The position numbers and the translations under genes are program-made. 11,652 bases of DNA from an uncultured Elusimicrobia bacterium (GTDB taxonomy: Bacteria > Elusimicrobiota > Endomicrobiia > Endomicrobiales > Endomicrobiaceae): assembly GCA_937916125.1 (NCBI GenBank), contig CALGGE010000042.1, forward strand, positions 1-11,652, written 5' to 3'. The notes under the pieces were generated by a model. It was not told the DNA's origin, did no database searches, and saw nothing but the letters and a program-made list of their open reading frames with translations. Below, one piece after another: positions 1-7,073 of this stretch (its first letter is position 1; each line of letters begins with the position of its first letter).

Positions 1-7
1 TTTTATT

Positions 8-73
8 GTAGCGATGTGTTAGCGAAGTTTTTTGTTTGCGAGAACAGGAAAACTGAGCCGGAAACACCGCTAC
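8..73. other. Long imperfect hairpin
   Basis: GTAGCG and GTGTT (8-13 and 16-20) pair with AACAC and CGCTAC (63-67 and 68-73). Inside, AGTTTTTTGTT pairs with a later AACAGGAAAACT segment through two T-G wobbles and a bulge, leaving a small loop. On the plus strand the hairpin is followed by a T-rich stretch (77-89), so it could end a plus-strand transcript entering from the left. On the minus strand it would lie downstream of the terminator at 119-171. I see no gene in 1-118 and recognise no RNA family. Confidence 0.4.
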
Positions 74-118
74 TCGATTTTTCTTTTTTGGATTTTACGA
101 AAGGAGAGTGCTTTGTGG

Positions 119-171
119 AAAAAAACAAAAGCGACCGTGCAGGCGGTACGACCCCGGCCATACACAGTCGC
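119..171 (-). terminator. Strong Rho-independent terminator (minus strand)
   Basis: On the minus strand, GCGACTGTGTA pairs with the segment ending in CACGGTCGC (131-171). The helix is about 11 bp including two U-G wobbles, then extends through GGC/GCC and GG/CC around a short loop. It is followed at once by TTTTGTTTTTTT (130 down to 119). It would end transcription from the promoter at 500-528 after roughly 375 nt. The 5' arm and loop are complementary to upstream bases 250-261 and 270-278, so the hairpin may be conditional. Confidence 0.6.
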
Positions 172-325
172 TAACTTTCCCCCGTATAGAGGGAAAGATA
201 AATAGTATAAAAATAAATCAACATAGCCTCTGATTTATTCCTATATATCGTTAGACGACTGTTTTTGGAGGTCGTACCTCTTTTGTTTTTCACAAAAGCG
301 GTCTTCTACCTCTCGTAGAAGATCC
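119..325 (-). ncRNA. Unrecognised structured RNA with competing folds
   Basis: Read on the minus strand, this region is a dense series of helices: a hairpin at 300-325 (10 bp with one bulge, 5-nt loop), a 7-bp hairpin at 280-298, a 9-bp hairpin at 212-239 and a 7-bp hairpin at 175-197. It ends in a terminator at 119-171. There are also three nested long-range helices: 280-290 with 120-130 (11 bp), 270-278 with 145-153 (9 bp) and 250-261 with 165-175 (11 bp, one bulge). The last two use bases that the terminator hairpin also needs, so the folds exclude each other. A minus-strand promoter lies upstream (500-528), with a 38-codon ORF between. The terminator helix has U-G wobbles only when read as minus-strand RNA, which supports this strand. 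I could not match it to tmRNA, RNase P, SRP, 6S or a known riboswitch. Confidence 0.5.
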
Positions 326-375
326 AAAAGCATTCAATATTAAGTTGTTATTTACATTTTAAAGCAATAATTATA

Positions 376-492
376 TTAAATTATCTTAATTCCGGTCTTT
401 AATATTTCTCTGACAAAAGGATTCGTTTTATCAAAACTCTTATTGTAATCTGAACTTTTGATCCAATATTTTATTAAATCACTTTTCTCCAT
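376..492 (-). CDS. 38-aa ORF, possible HEPN/nucleotidyltransferase remnant
   Basis: An uninterrupted ORF runs from ATG at 492 to TAA at 376. The first residues (MEKSDLIKYWIKSSDY) look like the start of HEPN-domain proteins. The end (NPFVREILKTGIKI) looks like the C-terminus of minimal nucleotidyltransferases. Such genes commonly sit side by side as HEPN/MNT toxin-antitoxin pairs, so an internal deletion could have joined the head of one to the tail of the other. No catalytic motif of either family (Rx4-6H or GSxxxGxxxxSDxD) remains. No Shine-Dalgarno sequence is visible, and a strong promoter has its -10 only 7 nt upstream, so translation would have to be nearly leaderless. The ORF may instead be the unneeded 5' part of the RNA at 119-325. 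The family resemblance is from memory. Confidence 0.35.
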   Translation of the reverse strand: MEKSDLIKYWIKSSDYNKSFDKTNPFVREILKTGIKII

Positions 493-499
493 ACTTTTA

Positions 500-528
500 A
501 TTATATCACATAATAAACTTTTTATCAA
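500..528 (-). promoter_or_regulatory. Extended -10 promoter (minus strand)
   Basis: Minus-strand TTGATA (523-528), a 17-nt spacer and TATAAT (500-505) with TGA directly upstream form a near-consensus extended -10 promoter. The expected start, near 492-494, falls on the ATG of the 38-codon ORF. It points away from mlaD (which ends at 597) and into the structured RNA at 119-325. Confidence 0.6.
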
Positions 529-596
529 TAGAAAATTGTAATATATTTTAACATATCTTCCGGAGCAAGTTCGGAATAACGGACAAGAAGAAATTT

Positions 597-1904
597 TTAT
601 TTGCTGCTTGTGGCAGCGATGCCTGCTACACCGAACATTGAAGCAATATCTTCATCGGTAATCTTCAATTTGATATAAGGCATAACATTTGTTCTTGTAA
701 GCATATCTTCTACCTGAACACCGACATACAACCAGTGGAAGATACCAATCCTTGCACCGACAATAACATTGGGTTTATCTCTGTCTTTATCGTCTTTCTT
801 GGCAGTTTCCGTTCTGAATATTGCTTCGGCATTGATATAAAGTTTCCTTTCGCTGCCGTAAATTTTATCCAACGGCGACCAACCTACACCCACGCCGCCT
901 TTGCTTCTCATAATACCGCCGTAAGCCTCAAGATTTTCAGACCTGAAGCCGAGCAATGCATCAATCTTGTTAAGATTATTTCTTTCAAACTCGTCGTCTT
1001 CATTGGTATAGTTACCTATATTGGATACACCGACATAATAAAATTTGTGGTCGGTCGGCCTGAACCTGATACCGAAATCGTTACGATATCTGTCGTTACG
1101 GGTATCAAATCTGCCCATATATTCCCAATCAATACCGAGCTTTTTGGTTTTGCCGACAAAGGATTGTAATCCTTCGACGGTCTGTTTAAGCTCTTCGGAC
1201 ATTTTCTTATCGTTGATAAGCGTGGCAATAGTACCGTCTCCCTCGTTGATTTTATTTACAATAGCATTGAGCTTTTCAACAATGTCTCTGATATCCTTTT
1301 TGTTTTGGCTTGTTATCTCATACAAGTCTGCGGAGAAGTTTCTGAAATTATCTACAACTTCGTCGATTTCTCCTCTCTTGTCTTCAAGAGTTTGGCTTAC
1401 TTTTTTCAAATTCTCAACGGTATCATATAAATTTTTAAAGAAATCGTCGTTAAGCCCTTTCTTGGCACTACCTAAAACGGTATCCAGTTTCTTAACGGCA
1501 TTACCGATAAGTTCCTCAAGAGAATCTCCGGAAACAGCTCGTATAATATCACCGTGTTTTACCGGTACTCCCGAGACGGTTCCGGGATCAAGCTCTATAT
1601 ACTTTGTCCCGATAATACCCATAGAAACTATTTTTGCACTTGCGTCCTGATAAAGTTTAATCTTTCTGTCAATAACAAGAATAACTTTCGCTTTGCCGTT
1701 TTCCAAAACTATATTTTTTATATTTCCCACATCGACACCGGAAACTTTGACTTTTGCCTTTTTAGGCAAACCGGCAGTATTTTCAAAATACGCACTTACA
1801 ACATATTTTGATGTTAAACTGTAGTTCCCCAACAACATAATTGTCAGAAGAACGGCTAAAATTCCTATTGATACAAATATTCCTAATCTTAATTCGTTAG
1901 ACAC
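597..1904 (-). CDS. mlaD: MlaD-like MCE protein with beta-rich C-terminal domain
   Basis: This is the MCE (substrate-binding) component of a Mla-type phospholipid transport system, anchored in the inner membrane and facing the periplasm. One N-terminal transmembrane helix (about residues 8-26) precedes a single MCE domain (about 33-108, with VSGVDVG and MGIIGTKYIEL). A long helical region follows (130-255), including the EGDGTIATLIND motif seen after MCE domains. The last part, about 180 residues, is rich in alternating, aromatic-flanked strands and ends in KITDEDIASMFG. It looks like a beta-barrel or beta-sandwich domain that the short E. coli MlaD lacks. The start is GTG at 1904, preceded by a GGAG site 5 nt away. 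It lies 26 nt after mlaF and is the last gene of the block. No clear terminator follows. Confidence 0.85.
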   Translation of the reverse strand: MSNELRLGIFVSIGILAVLLTIMLLGNYSLTSKYVVSAYFENTAGLPKKAKVKVSGVDVGNIKNIVLENGKAKVILVIDRKIKLYQDASAKIVSMGIIGTKYIELDPGTVSGVPVKHGDIIRAVSGDSLEELIGNAVKKLDTVLGSAKKGLNDDFFKNLYDTVENLKKVSQTLEDKRGEIDEVVDNFRNFSADLYEITSQNKKDIRDIVEKLNAIVNKINEGDGTIATLINDKKMSEELKQTVEGLQSFVGKTKKLGIDWEYMGRFDTRNDRYRNDFGIRFRPTDHKFYYVGVSNIGNYTNEDDEFERNNLNKIDALLGFRSENLEAYGGIMRSKGGVGVGWSPLDKIYGSERKLYINAEAIFRTETAKKDDKDRDKPNVIVGARIGIFHWLYVGVQVEDMLTRTNVMPYIKLKITDEDIASMFGVAGIAATSSK

Positions 1905-1930
1905 GATTACTCCGATTTATTAATGTATAA

Positions 1931-2716
1931 TTAAAAATCGCTAAGCGATTTTTCAACAGGTATAGGGCCTGAGCTTGAACCGTCAACAAACTGTTTTAAC
2001 ATTTTGTCTTCAGTCGTTTTAGGATTTGCAATCGTCGCTTTTAATTTATCTACAGTACCCTCAAAAATCACTTTCCCCAAATATAACATTATAATTCTGT
2101 CGGCTATTTTATACGCCGAGTTCATATCATGGGTAACAACTATTGATGTAATTCCCAACTCTTTTTTTAAATGAATTATCAGTTCACCGATAACGTCTGA
2201 CATTATAGGGTCAAGCCCTGTAGTCGGCTCATCGTAAAAAACGTATTTCGGTTTGTATGCTATCGCTCTTGCAAGACCAACTCTCTTTTTCATACCGCCG
2301 GAAAGTTCCGACGGTTTCAACTTCTCTATATCTTTAAGACCTACCATATTCAAACAGACGGTAACTCTTTTCTTTATTTCATCTTTGGATAAATCGGTAA
2401 GGTTTTTCATTCCGAATGCAATATTTTCTTCTATAGTCAAAGAGTCAAACAATGCTGCTTCCTGAAATAAAAAACCTATTTTTTTTTGTACCAGACGAAT
2501 TTCATCTTTATCGGCAGTCGCCATATTTATATCATCAATCAAAATTTTACCCGAATCGGGCTTAACAAGACCGACAAGATTTTTAAGCAAAATACTTTTA
2601 CCCGTACCCGAACCGCCGATAATAACAAGAGTTTCGCCCTCTTTGACATTCAAACTGACACCGCATAAAACTTTCTTGGTATCAAAAGATTTGTATAAAT
2701 TCTCAACTTTAATCAT
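1931..2716 (-). CDS. mlaF: Mla-type ABC transporter ATP-binding protein
   Basis: This is the cytoplasmic ATPase of an MCE/Mla lipid transporter. It has Walker A GGSGTGKS (34-41), Q-loop Q85, signature LSGGM (138-142), Walker B ending in FYDE (160-163) followed by PTTGLDP, and H-loop H196. The motif spacing and length (261 aa) fit MlaF/Ttg2A. It is followed by mlaD, its expected partner, but no MlaE permease gene lies next to it as it does in the usual mlaE-F-D order. No Shine-Dalgarno sequence precedes the ATG at 2716, and a promoter -10 lies only 8 nt upstream. The last codons form a short perfect hairpin (1933-1953). Confidence 0.88.
   Translation of the reverse strand: MIKVENLYKSFDTKKVLCGVSLNVKEGETLVIIGGSGTGKSILLKNLVGLVKPDSGKILIDDINMATADKDEIRLVQKKIGFLFQEAALFDSLTIEENIAFGMKNLTDLSKDEIKKRVTVCLNMVGLKDIEKLKPSELSGGMKKRVGLARAIAYKPKYVFYDEPTTGLDPIMSDVIGELIIHLKKELGITSIVVTHDMNSAYKIADRIIMLYLGKVIFEGTVDKLKATIANPKTTEDKMLKQFVDGSSSGPIPVEKSLSDF
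1933..1953 (-). repeat. Perfect hairpin at the mlaF stop codon
   Basis: AAAAATCGC and GCGATTTTT flank a 3-nt loop, covering the last codons and stop of mlaF, 29 nt before the mlaD start. On the minus strand the 3' arm runs into TTTTTAATTAT, so it could act as a weak terminator or as an mRNA 3'-end or processing hairpin that sets the mlaF to mlaD ratio. The same layout occurs between the ACT gene and fumarase alpha (9221-9241). Confidence 0.4.
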
Positions 2717-2724
2717 ACCGTATT

Positions 2725-2753
2725 ATTCTACCATAAAAAAAATCACAAAGCAA
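2725..2753 (-). promoter_or_regulatory. Extended -10 promoter of mlaFD
   Basis: Minus-strand TTGCTT (2748-2753), a 17-nt spacer ending in TGG, and TAGAAT (2725-2730) lie in the 63-nt gap after proB. Only 8 nt separate the -10 from the mlaF ATG, so the transcript would carry almost no leader, in keeping with the lack of a ribosome binding site. This would let mlaFD be expressed apart from the upstream genes. Confidence 0.5.
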
Positions 2754-2779
2754 TTATTTGACGAAAAGATGTATTTATT

Positions 2780-3889
2780 TTATTTAATAACTACCAAATT
2801 ATCGCGATGAATTACTTCCTCGCATAACATTGAAGGAAACTCTTTTTTTATTTCCTGAGACGACTTGCCGATAATTTTATTCAAATCCTGCCGGTTATAA
2901 TTCGATAACCCTCTGGCAACTTCAATATTCTGTTTCTCTATGGGATCAAGAACCATAACACTTATTGTATCACCGCGATTGAAATTTCCGCCCGAAGAAA
3001 TAATGCCCGAAGCAAGCAAACTTTTATTTTTATTTCTAACCGCAACCGTGGCATTGGCATCTATAACAACAAACCCTTTAGGTTTTTTGCCGAATGCAAT
3101 CCAAGATTTTCTTGATTGAAGTTTTTTGTTGGGAAGAATACATGTACCGATTTGTTTACCGTCAACGGCATCGTAAATCAAATCAAGTTTGGAACCGTTT
3201 GTTATAAATGTGGTTACACCCGAACTTGCGGCAATTTTAGCCGCCATAAGTTTGGTTTTCATTCCGCCGGTTCCTTTACCGCTGGAAGAGTTCGGCGAAG
3301 CTATTTCCAAAAGTTCATCGGTAATTTTTGTTATCTGCCTAATAATATTTGATTTATACGGAATACCGTCATACAGTCCGTCAACATCAGTAAGAATAAA
3401 CAGCATATCCGCCTGAACCGAAGCCGCAACAACGGCACTTAACGTATCGTTATCGCCGAAATTTATTTCGTCAACGGAAATGGTATCATTTTCGTTAATT
3501 ATCGGTATAACGTTTTTCATAAGAAGAAGTTCGTTAAGAGAACTTCTTATATTTATATATCTTTGTCTGTCGTCAAAATCGTATCTTGTAAGAAGCATTT
3601 GCGATACCATTAAATTTAACGGTTTAAATGCCTGTCTGTATGCCTGCATTATGAGAGGTTGCCCGATAGATGCAAATGCCTGTTTCTGCCTTAAAAGTTT
3701 CGGTTTTTTTGTCAGTCCCATATAGCTTAACCCCGCACGAATTGCACCCGAAGAAACAATGATAATATCAACATTTTTTTCTTTCTTAAGCAATGCAATT
3801 TCTTTGGCAAAAGAATCTATATAAGGTATATTAAGTATTCCGTTTTTGTCGGTCAACGTACTTGTACCGATTTTAATTACTATTCTCAT
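2780..3889 (-). CDS. proB: Glutamate 5-kinase with C-terminal PUA domain
   Basis: This enzyme phosphorylates L-glutamate to gamma-glutamyl phosphate, the first step of proline synthesis, in the cytoplasm. The amino-acid kinase domain (1 to about 255) carries KIGTS near the N-terminus (6-10), VSSGAI (45-50), NENDT (132-136), GDND (145-148), TDVDGLYD (167-174) and GTGGM (206-210). A PUA domain follows (about 272-365), giving the usual full length of 369 aa. The second pathway gene, proA, is not in this window. Only 7 nt separate it from the transglycosylase gene upstream, so the two are probably co-transcribed. The start at 3889 is preceded by a modest purine-rich site (AGAG). Confidence 0.93.
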   Translation of the reverse strand: MRIVIKIGTSTLTDKNGILNIPYIDSFAKEIALLKKEKNVDIIIVSSGAIRAGLSYMGLTKKPKLLRQKQAFASIGQPLIMQAYRQAFKPLNLMVSQMLLTRYDFDDRQRYINIRSSLNELLLMKNVIPIINENDTISVDEINFGDNDTLSAVVAASVQADMLFILTDVDGLYDGIPYKSNIIRQITKITDELLEIASPNSSSGKGTGGMKTKLMAAKIAASSGVTTFITNGSKLDLIYDAVDGKQIGTCILPNKKLQSRKSWIAFGKKPKGFVVIDANATVAVRNKNKSLLASGIISSGGNFNRGDTISVMVLDPIEKQNIEVARGLSNYNRQDLNKIIGKSSQEIKKEFPSMLCEEVIHRDNLVVIK

Positions 3890-3896
3890 AATTTCT

Positions 3897-5417
3897 CTAC
3901 TTTTTATTATAATATTTTCTTCCCGGTCTTATGACGAGAATTTGGTTGGGCTGAAGATATTTTTGTTTCTTTAATTTAGGATTATCTTCTTTTATCGCAG
4001 TAACGGTAGTCTTAAAATCTTTCGCTATTTTTTCCAAATATTCGCCTTTTTTAACTTTATATTTTATAAATCCCGGGCTGGGGTTTAAATCTTTTTCCTT
4101 AACAATATTTTCATAAAACATCTCTTTTGTCCCTTCCGGAATATGCAACTCAAAGTTTTTATATCCGTGCGGGGTACACCATGCAAGAAGTGCCGGGTTC
4201 AATTCTTTTATTTTTTCAACCGTCGTCCCCGCACATTTTGCAACAATTTTCAAGTCAATAACTTTATCCGTAATTACCGTATCATAAACAAAAGGCTCTT
4301 CGAATTTTAAATTATTAAATCCGTATTTTTCCGGTTCTTTTGCAATTTTAACCGCCACTATAAACTGCGGAACATAATTCTGTGTTTCTTTCGGTGTGGC
4401 ATTTCTGTTTTTCATATCCACCATCGATGAAGAATTTGAAAATTTCAAATCGCTTATCAGTCCGTACTCTCCTCTGTTGTAGGCGGAAAGTGCAAAGTGC
4501 CAATCATCCAACAGAAAGAACAATTCCTGCAAATATTTTGCTGCGGCTCTCGTAGCTTTTTCGGGGTCGCGACGTTCATCTATCCAATAATTTATTTTTA
4601 GTCCCAAAGCCTGCCCTCTGTGTGCCATTATCTGCCACATACCTACGGCTTTTGCTCGGGAAACACAGTTGTTATTAAAAAGGCTTTCCACTATGGGAAG
4701 ATACAAAAGTTCTTCCGGCAAATCATATTCTTTTAAAATCGAGAGAATCATATCTCTGTATTTACCGCTTCTTTCAAGAGCGATTCTCATATTATTTTTT
4801 GCCGTTCCTTTCTCGTTTGTATAAATATTCATCCACTTATCAAGAAGTATATCGTCGTAATCCAAAGGTATCACGGACATTCTGCTTCTGTACAAATTAT
4901 TTTTGTTCACATAAATATCATTCATATTCTTAATTTTTCTTAACATATTTTCGCAATCGGTAAGGAGAAACTCTATTTCTTCCGGCATAAAATCCAATTC
5001 ATTTATTTTGTTTAAAAAATTATGAAATTTTTCTTCAACATTTTCATATTCGCCCTCTATACATCCGCTTATTGCACCGTTAAGTTCGTCATTCGCCTGC
5101 AAAATAATTTTCTTTGTTTTTTTATTTAAATTTTTCTTTGAAATATAATTTGTTATAAAGGAAGGTTTTGCCGCATTTTCTTTTTTTATCTGTTGTTGCT
5201 CTTTTCGAGGTTCTTTCTGAGATTCTTCCTGAAGTTCTTCCTGTTGTTCTTCCATAGTTTCTTCTTCGTTATCGATTTCCCGTTCGGCTTGTTCCGATTG
5301 TTCGGTTTGTGTATTTTCCTGCACGTCATCCTGCTCACATACGGAAAAGTCAGCGACAAATAAAAAACTTGCCGCAATAAACAATATTAAAAATAATCTA
5401 AATTTTTTAAATACCAT
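3897..5417 (-). CDS. mltD: MltD-like lytic transglycosylase with LysM domain
   Basis: This predicted periplasmic or envelope enzyme cleaves the MurNAc-GlcNAc bond of peptidoglycan non-hydrolytically. An N-terminal hydrophobic signal segment (about residues 6-23) is followed by a Glu/Gln-rich low-complexity stretch (29-80) and a helical region. The SLT domain (about 225-365) has the putative catalytic Glu244 in PIVESLF, then AVGMWQIM (257-264) and ALSAYNRG (309-316). A LysM domain lies at 451-497, and a degenerate LysM-like segment at about 378-427. Cys27 follows FSV, which is not a good lipobox, so I do not call it a lipoprotein. The length (506 aa) is somewhat above E. coli MltD because of the acidic linker. 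It sits 16 nt after rpe and 7 nt before proB. Confidence 0.87.
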   Translation of the reverse strand: MVFKKFRLFLILFIAASFLFVADFSVCEQDDVQENTQTEQSEQAEREIDNEEETMEEQQEELQEESQKEPRKEQQQIKKENAAKPSFITNYISKKNLNKKTKKIILQANDELNGAISGCIEGEYENVEEKFHNFLNKINELDFMPEEIEFLLTDCENMLRKIKNMNDIYVNKNNLYRSRMSVIPLDYDDILLDKWMNIYTNEKGTAKNNMRIALERSGKYRDMILSILKEYDLPEELLYLPIVESLFNNNCVSRAKAVGMWQIMAHRGQALGLKINYWIDERRDPEKATRAAAKYLQELFFLLDDWHFALSAYNRGEYGLISDLKFSNSSSMVDMKNRNATPKETQNYVPQFIVAVKIAKEPEKYGFNNLKFEEPFVYDTVITDKVIDLKIVAKCAGTTVEKIKELNPALLAWCTPHGYKNFELHIPEGTKEMFYENIVKEKDLNPSPGFIKYKVKKGEYLEKIAKDFKTTVTAIKEDNPKLKKQKYLQPNQILVIRPGRKYYNKK

Positions 5418-5433
5418 TTTTTCTTCTAATCTT

Positions 5434-6090
5434 CTAAAGTTTACCTTGCAATTTTTTTATCGTTTCTTTCGGATTATCGGCGGAAAAAATAAAACTTCCG
5501 CTTACAAGGACATCAACACCGGCATCAATACAAATTTTTGCCGTATCAAAGTTTATTCCGCCGTCAACTTCAACCAAACAATTATATTTATTTTCGTCTA
5601 TCAACTTTCTCAACTCCGAAATTTTAGAAACCATATCGTGCATAAAACTCTGCCCGCCGAACCCCGGCTCTACCGTCATTACAAGTACCACATCAACAAA
5701 CGGTAAAATATCCAAAATATCTTTAACGGGAGTTTTTGGCTTAATCGATACTCCCGCTTTAATTCCCGCATTTTTAATATTTTTAATCAATTCTTTTTTA
5801 TCACATTCAACTTCGGCATGAAAAACAATTAAATCCGCTCCCGCTTTATAAAAACTTTCCCAATATTTTTCCGGATTTGTTATCATAAGATGAACATCAA
5901 AAAACATCTTCGAATATTTTTTTATTGATTTTACCACTACCGGACCTATGGTAATATTCGGGACAAAATGTCCGTCCATAACATCCACATGAAGCCAGTC
6001 CGCACCTGCATCGGCAACCATAGAAATATCTCTGTTTAAATTTGCAAAATCCGCAGATAAAATCGACGGAGCCACCAAAATATTTTTCAT
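5434..6090 (-). CDS. rpe: Ribulose-phosphate 3-epimerase
   Basis: This enzyme interconverts ribulose 5-phosphate and xylulose 5-phosphate in the pentose phosphate pathway. The 218-aa TIM-barrel is of usual length. Metal ligands are in place: H34 and D36 (LHVDVMDGHFVPN), H67 (FDVHLM) and D176 (VEVDGGI). Ser9 lies in APSILSADF, and the phosphate-gripping MTVEPGFGGQ (138-147) and the GSFIF segment near the C-terminus are present. The start is ATG at 6090, 4 nt after the PASTA gene's stop codon, so translational coupling is likely. Its place directly after a PASTA-protein gene recalls the prkC-rsgA-rpe order of Firmicutes. Confidence 0.95.
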   Translation of the reverse strand: MKNILVAPSILSADFANLNRDISMVADAGADWLHVDVMDGHFVPNITIGPVVVKSIKKYSKMFFDVHLMITNPEKYWESFYKAGADLIVFHAEVECDKKELIKNIKNAGIKAGVSIKPKTPVKDILDILPFVDVVLVMTVEPGFGGQSFMHDMVSKISELRKLIDENKYNCLVEVDGGINFDTAKICIDAGVDVLVSGSFIFSADNPKETIKKLQGKL

Positions 6091-6094
6091 AATG

Positions 6095-7051
6095 TTAATT
6101 AAGATCCTTTTCTTCTATTGAAATGTTATTAATAAATATTTTTATTTTTGCCTTTCCGTTAAACTTTACGGGAATTGAAATTTTTGTTTTGCTTTCCCTT
6201 ACTCCGTTAAAAATATCTTTTTCTCCGTTCTCGTCACTAAGCACAAGACGAACTCTTTTACTTTCCTTGCCGTCGGGAACTATATATTCAAAAGTTTTTT
6301 CTTCAACGGCTAAGGCACTTTCTTCATTTGCAACGTAGAAAATAATTTTTGTATCGGGTTTTATTATTTCATCGGCTTCCGGCTTCTGTTTAAAAATATA
6401 TCCGGGGTTTGCAAGAGCAGTTTTGTCCGCTATAACTTCAACGCCGTAATTTTCGTCAACTGCCCATTTTTTTGCTTCTTCGGCAAGACTTCCTACCCAC
6501 TCCGGCATCAATAACAATCCGTCAGCCGGAACTCCGTTGGAGACTAACAGATTAACCGAAGAATCTTTTTCTATGGTGGAATTCGGAGCAGGATCTTGCC
6601 CCAAAACAATTCCCTCTTCATATTTCAAAGAAGCTTTTTTCGTAAGCTCTCCAAGAACCAATCCCAACGAACGCAACGATATTGTAGCAGCTCTGACCGT
6701 TTGTCCTTTTAAGTCGGGAACATATACTATCTCTCCGCCCTGACTGATGGTAATTCTGATAACTTTTCCCTCTTTCACGTTCATTCCCGCAGGAGGAGCC
6801 TGCCTGATAACAATTCCTTCGGGAACATCCTGATTAAATTCCGCACCTTCTTTTATCAATGCCAGTTTCGCCTGAGAAAGCATTTCCAAACATTCGGTTA
6901 AACTTTTACCCTGTAAATCGGGAACTAACACTTCGGCTTTTTCATGTACGAAAGCCGACATCACCATATTAAAAGCATAGTATCCCGCAACGGCAAGAAT
7001 TGCAACAATGACAAAAGTTTTTATACAAAACAAGAACAGTTTTTTAATCAT
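6095..7051 (-). CDS. Membrane-anchored PASTA protein without a kinase domain
   Basis: This 318-aa protein has a short cytoplasmic start, one transmembrane helix (about 10-30) and three PASTA repeats (about 41-105, 107-172 and 179-243). PASTA hallmarks are visible: VPDLQGKS, RQAPPAGMNV, VPDLKGQT, GQDPAPNSTI, MPEWVGS and KQKPEADEIIK. A C-terminal segment (about 250-318) is strand-rich and unassigned. PASTA domains bind peptidoglycan fragments in Ser/Thr kinases and in some penicillin-binding proteins, but no catalytic domain is present here. It could be a cell-wall sensor or scaffold outside the inner membrane; this is inference. The start at 7051 has a GAGGT site 10 nt upstream. It lies 22 nt after coaX. 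Confidence 0.85.
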   Translation of the reverse strand: MIKKLFLFCIKTFVIVAILAVAGYYAFNMVMSAFVHEKAEVLVPDLQGKSLTECLEMLSQAKLALIKEGAEFNQDVPEGIVIRQAPPAGMNVKEGKVIRITISQGGEIVYVPDLKGQTVRAATISLRSLGLVLGELTKKASLKYEEGIVLGQDPAPNSTIEKDSSVNLLVSNGVPADGLLLMPEWVGSLAEEAKKWAVDENYGVEVIADKTALANPGYIFKQKPEADEIIKPDTKIIFYVANEESALAVEEKTFEYIVPDGKESKRVRLVLSDENGEKDIFNGVRESKTKISIPVKFNGKAKIKIFINNISIEEKDLN

Positions 7052-7073
7052 TTCGTTAAATACCTCAAAAATA

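Noticed and set aside
131..160. T-box-like string on the minus strand (GGGGTCGTACCGCC)
   Set aside because: It resembles the T-box consensus, but the key TGG of the tRNA-binding bulge is replaced by TCG, and no Stem I specifier structure is visible upstream.
1..350. tmRNA, RNase P, SRP or 6S RNA
   Set aside because: No tag frame ending in LAA, no CCA-ended tRNA-like domain, no GGAAAGTCC-type RNase P core, no SRP tetraloop motif, and the fold is not the single long rod of 6S RNA.
541..596. Terminator after mlaD
   Set aside because: Only a 5-bp TTCCG/CGGAA pairing with a 9-nt loop and no T-tract is present.
1045..1650. 201-codon plus-strand ORF
   Set aside because: It lies entirely opposite mlaD, has a Ser/Leu/Ile-rich shadow composition and no recognisable domain.
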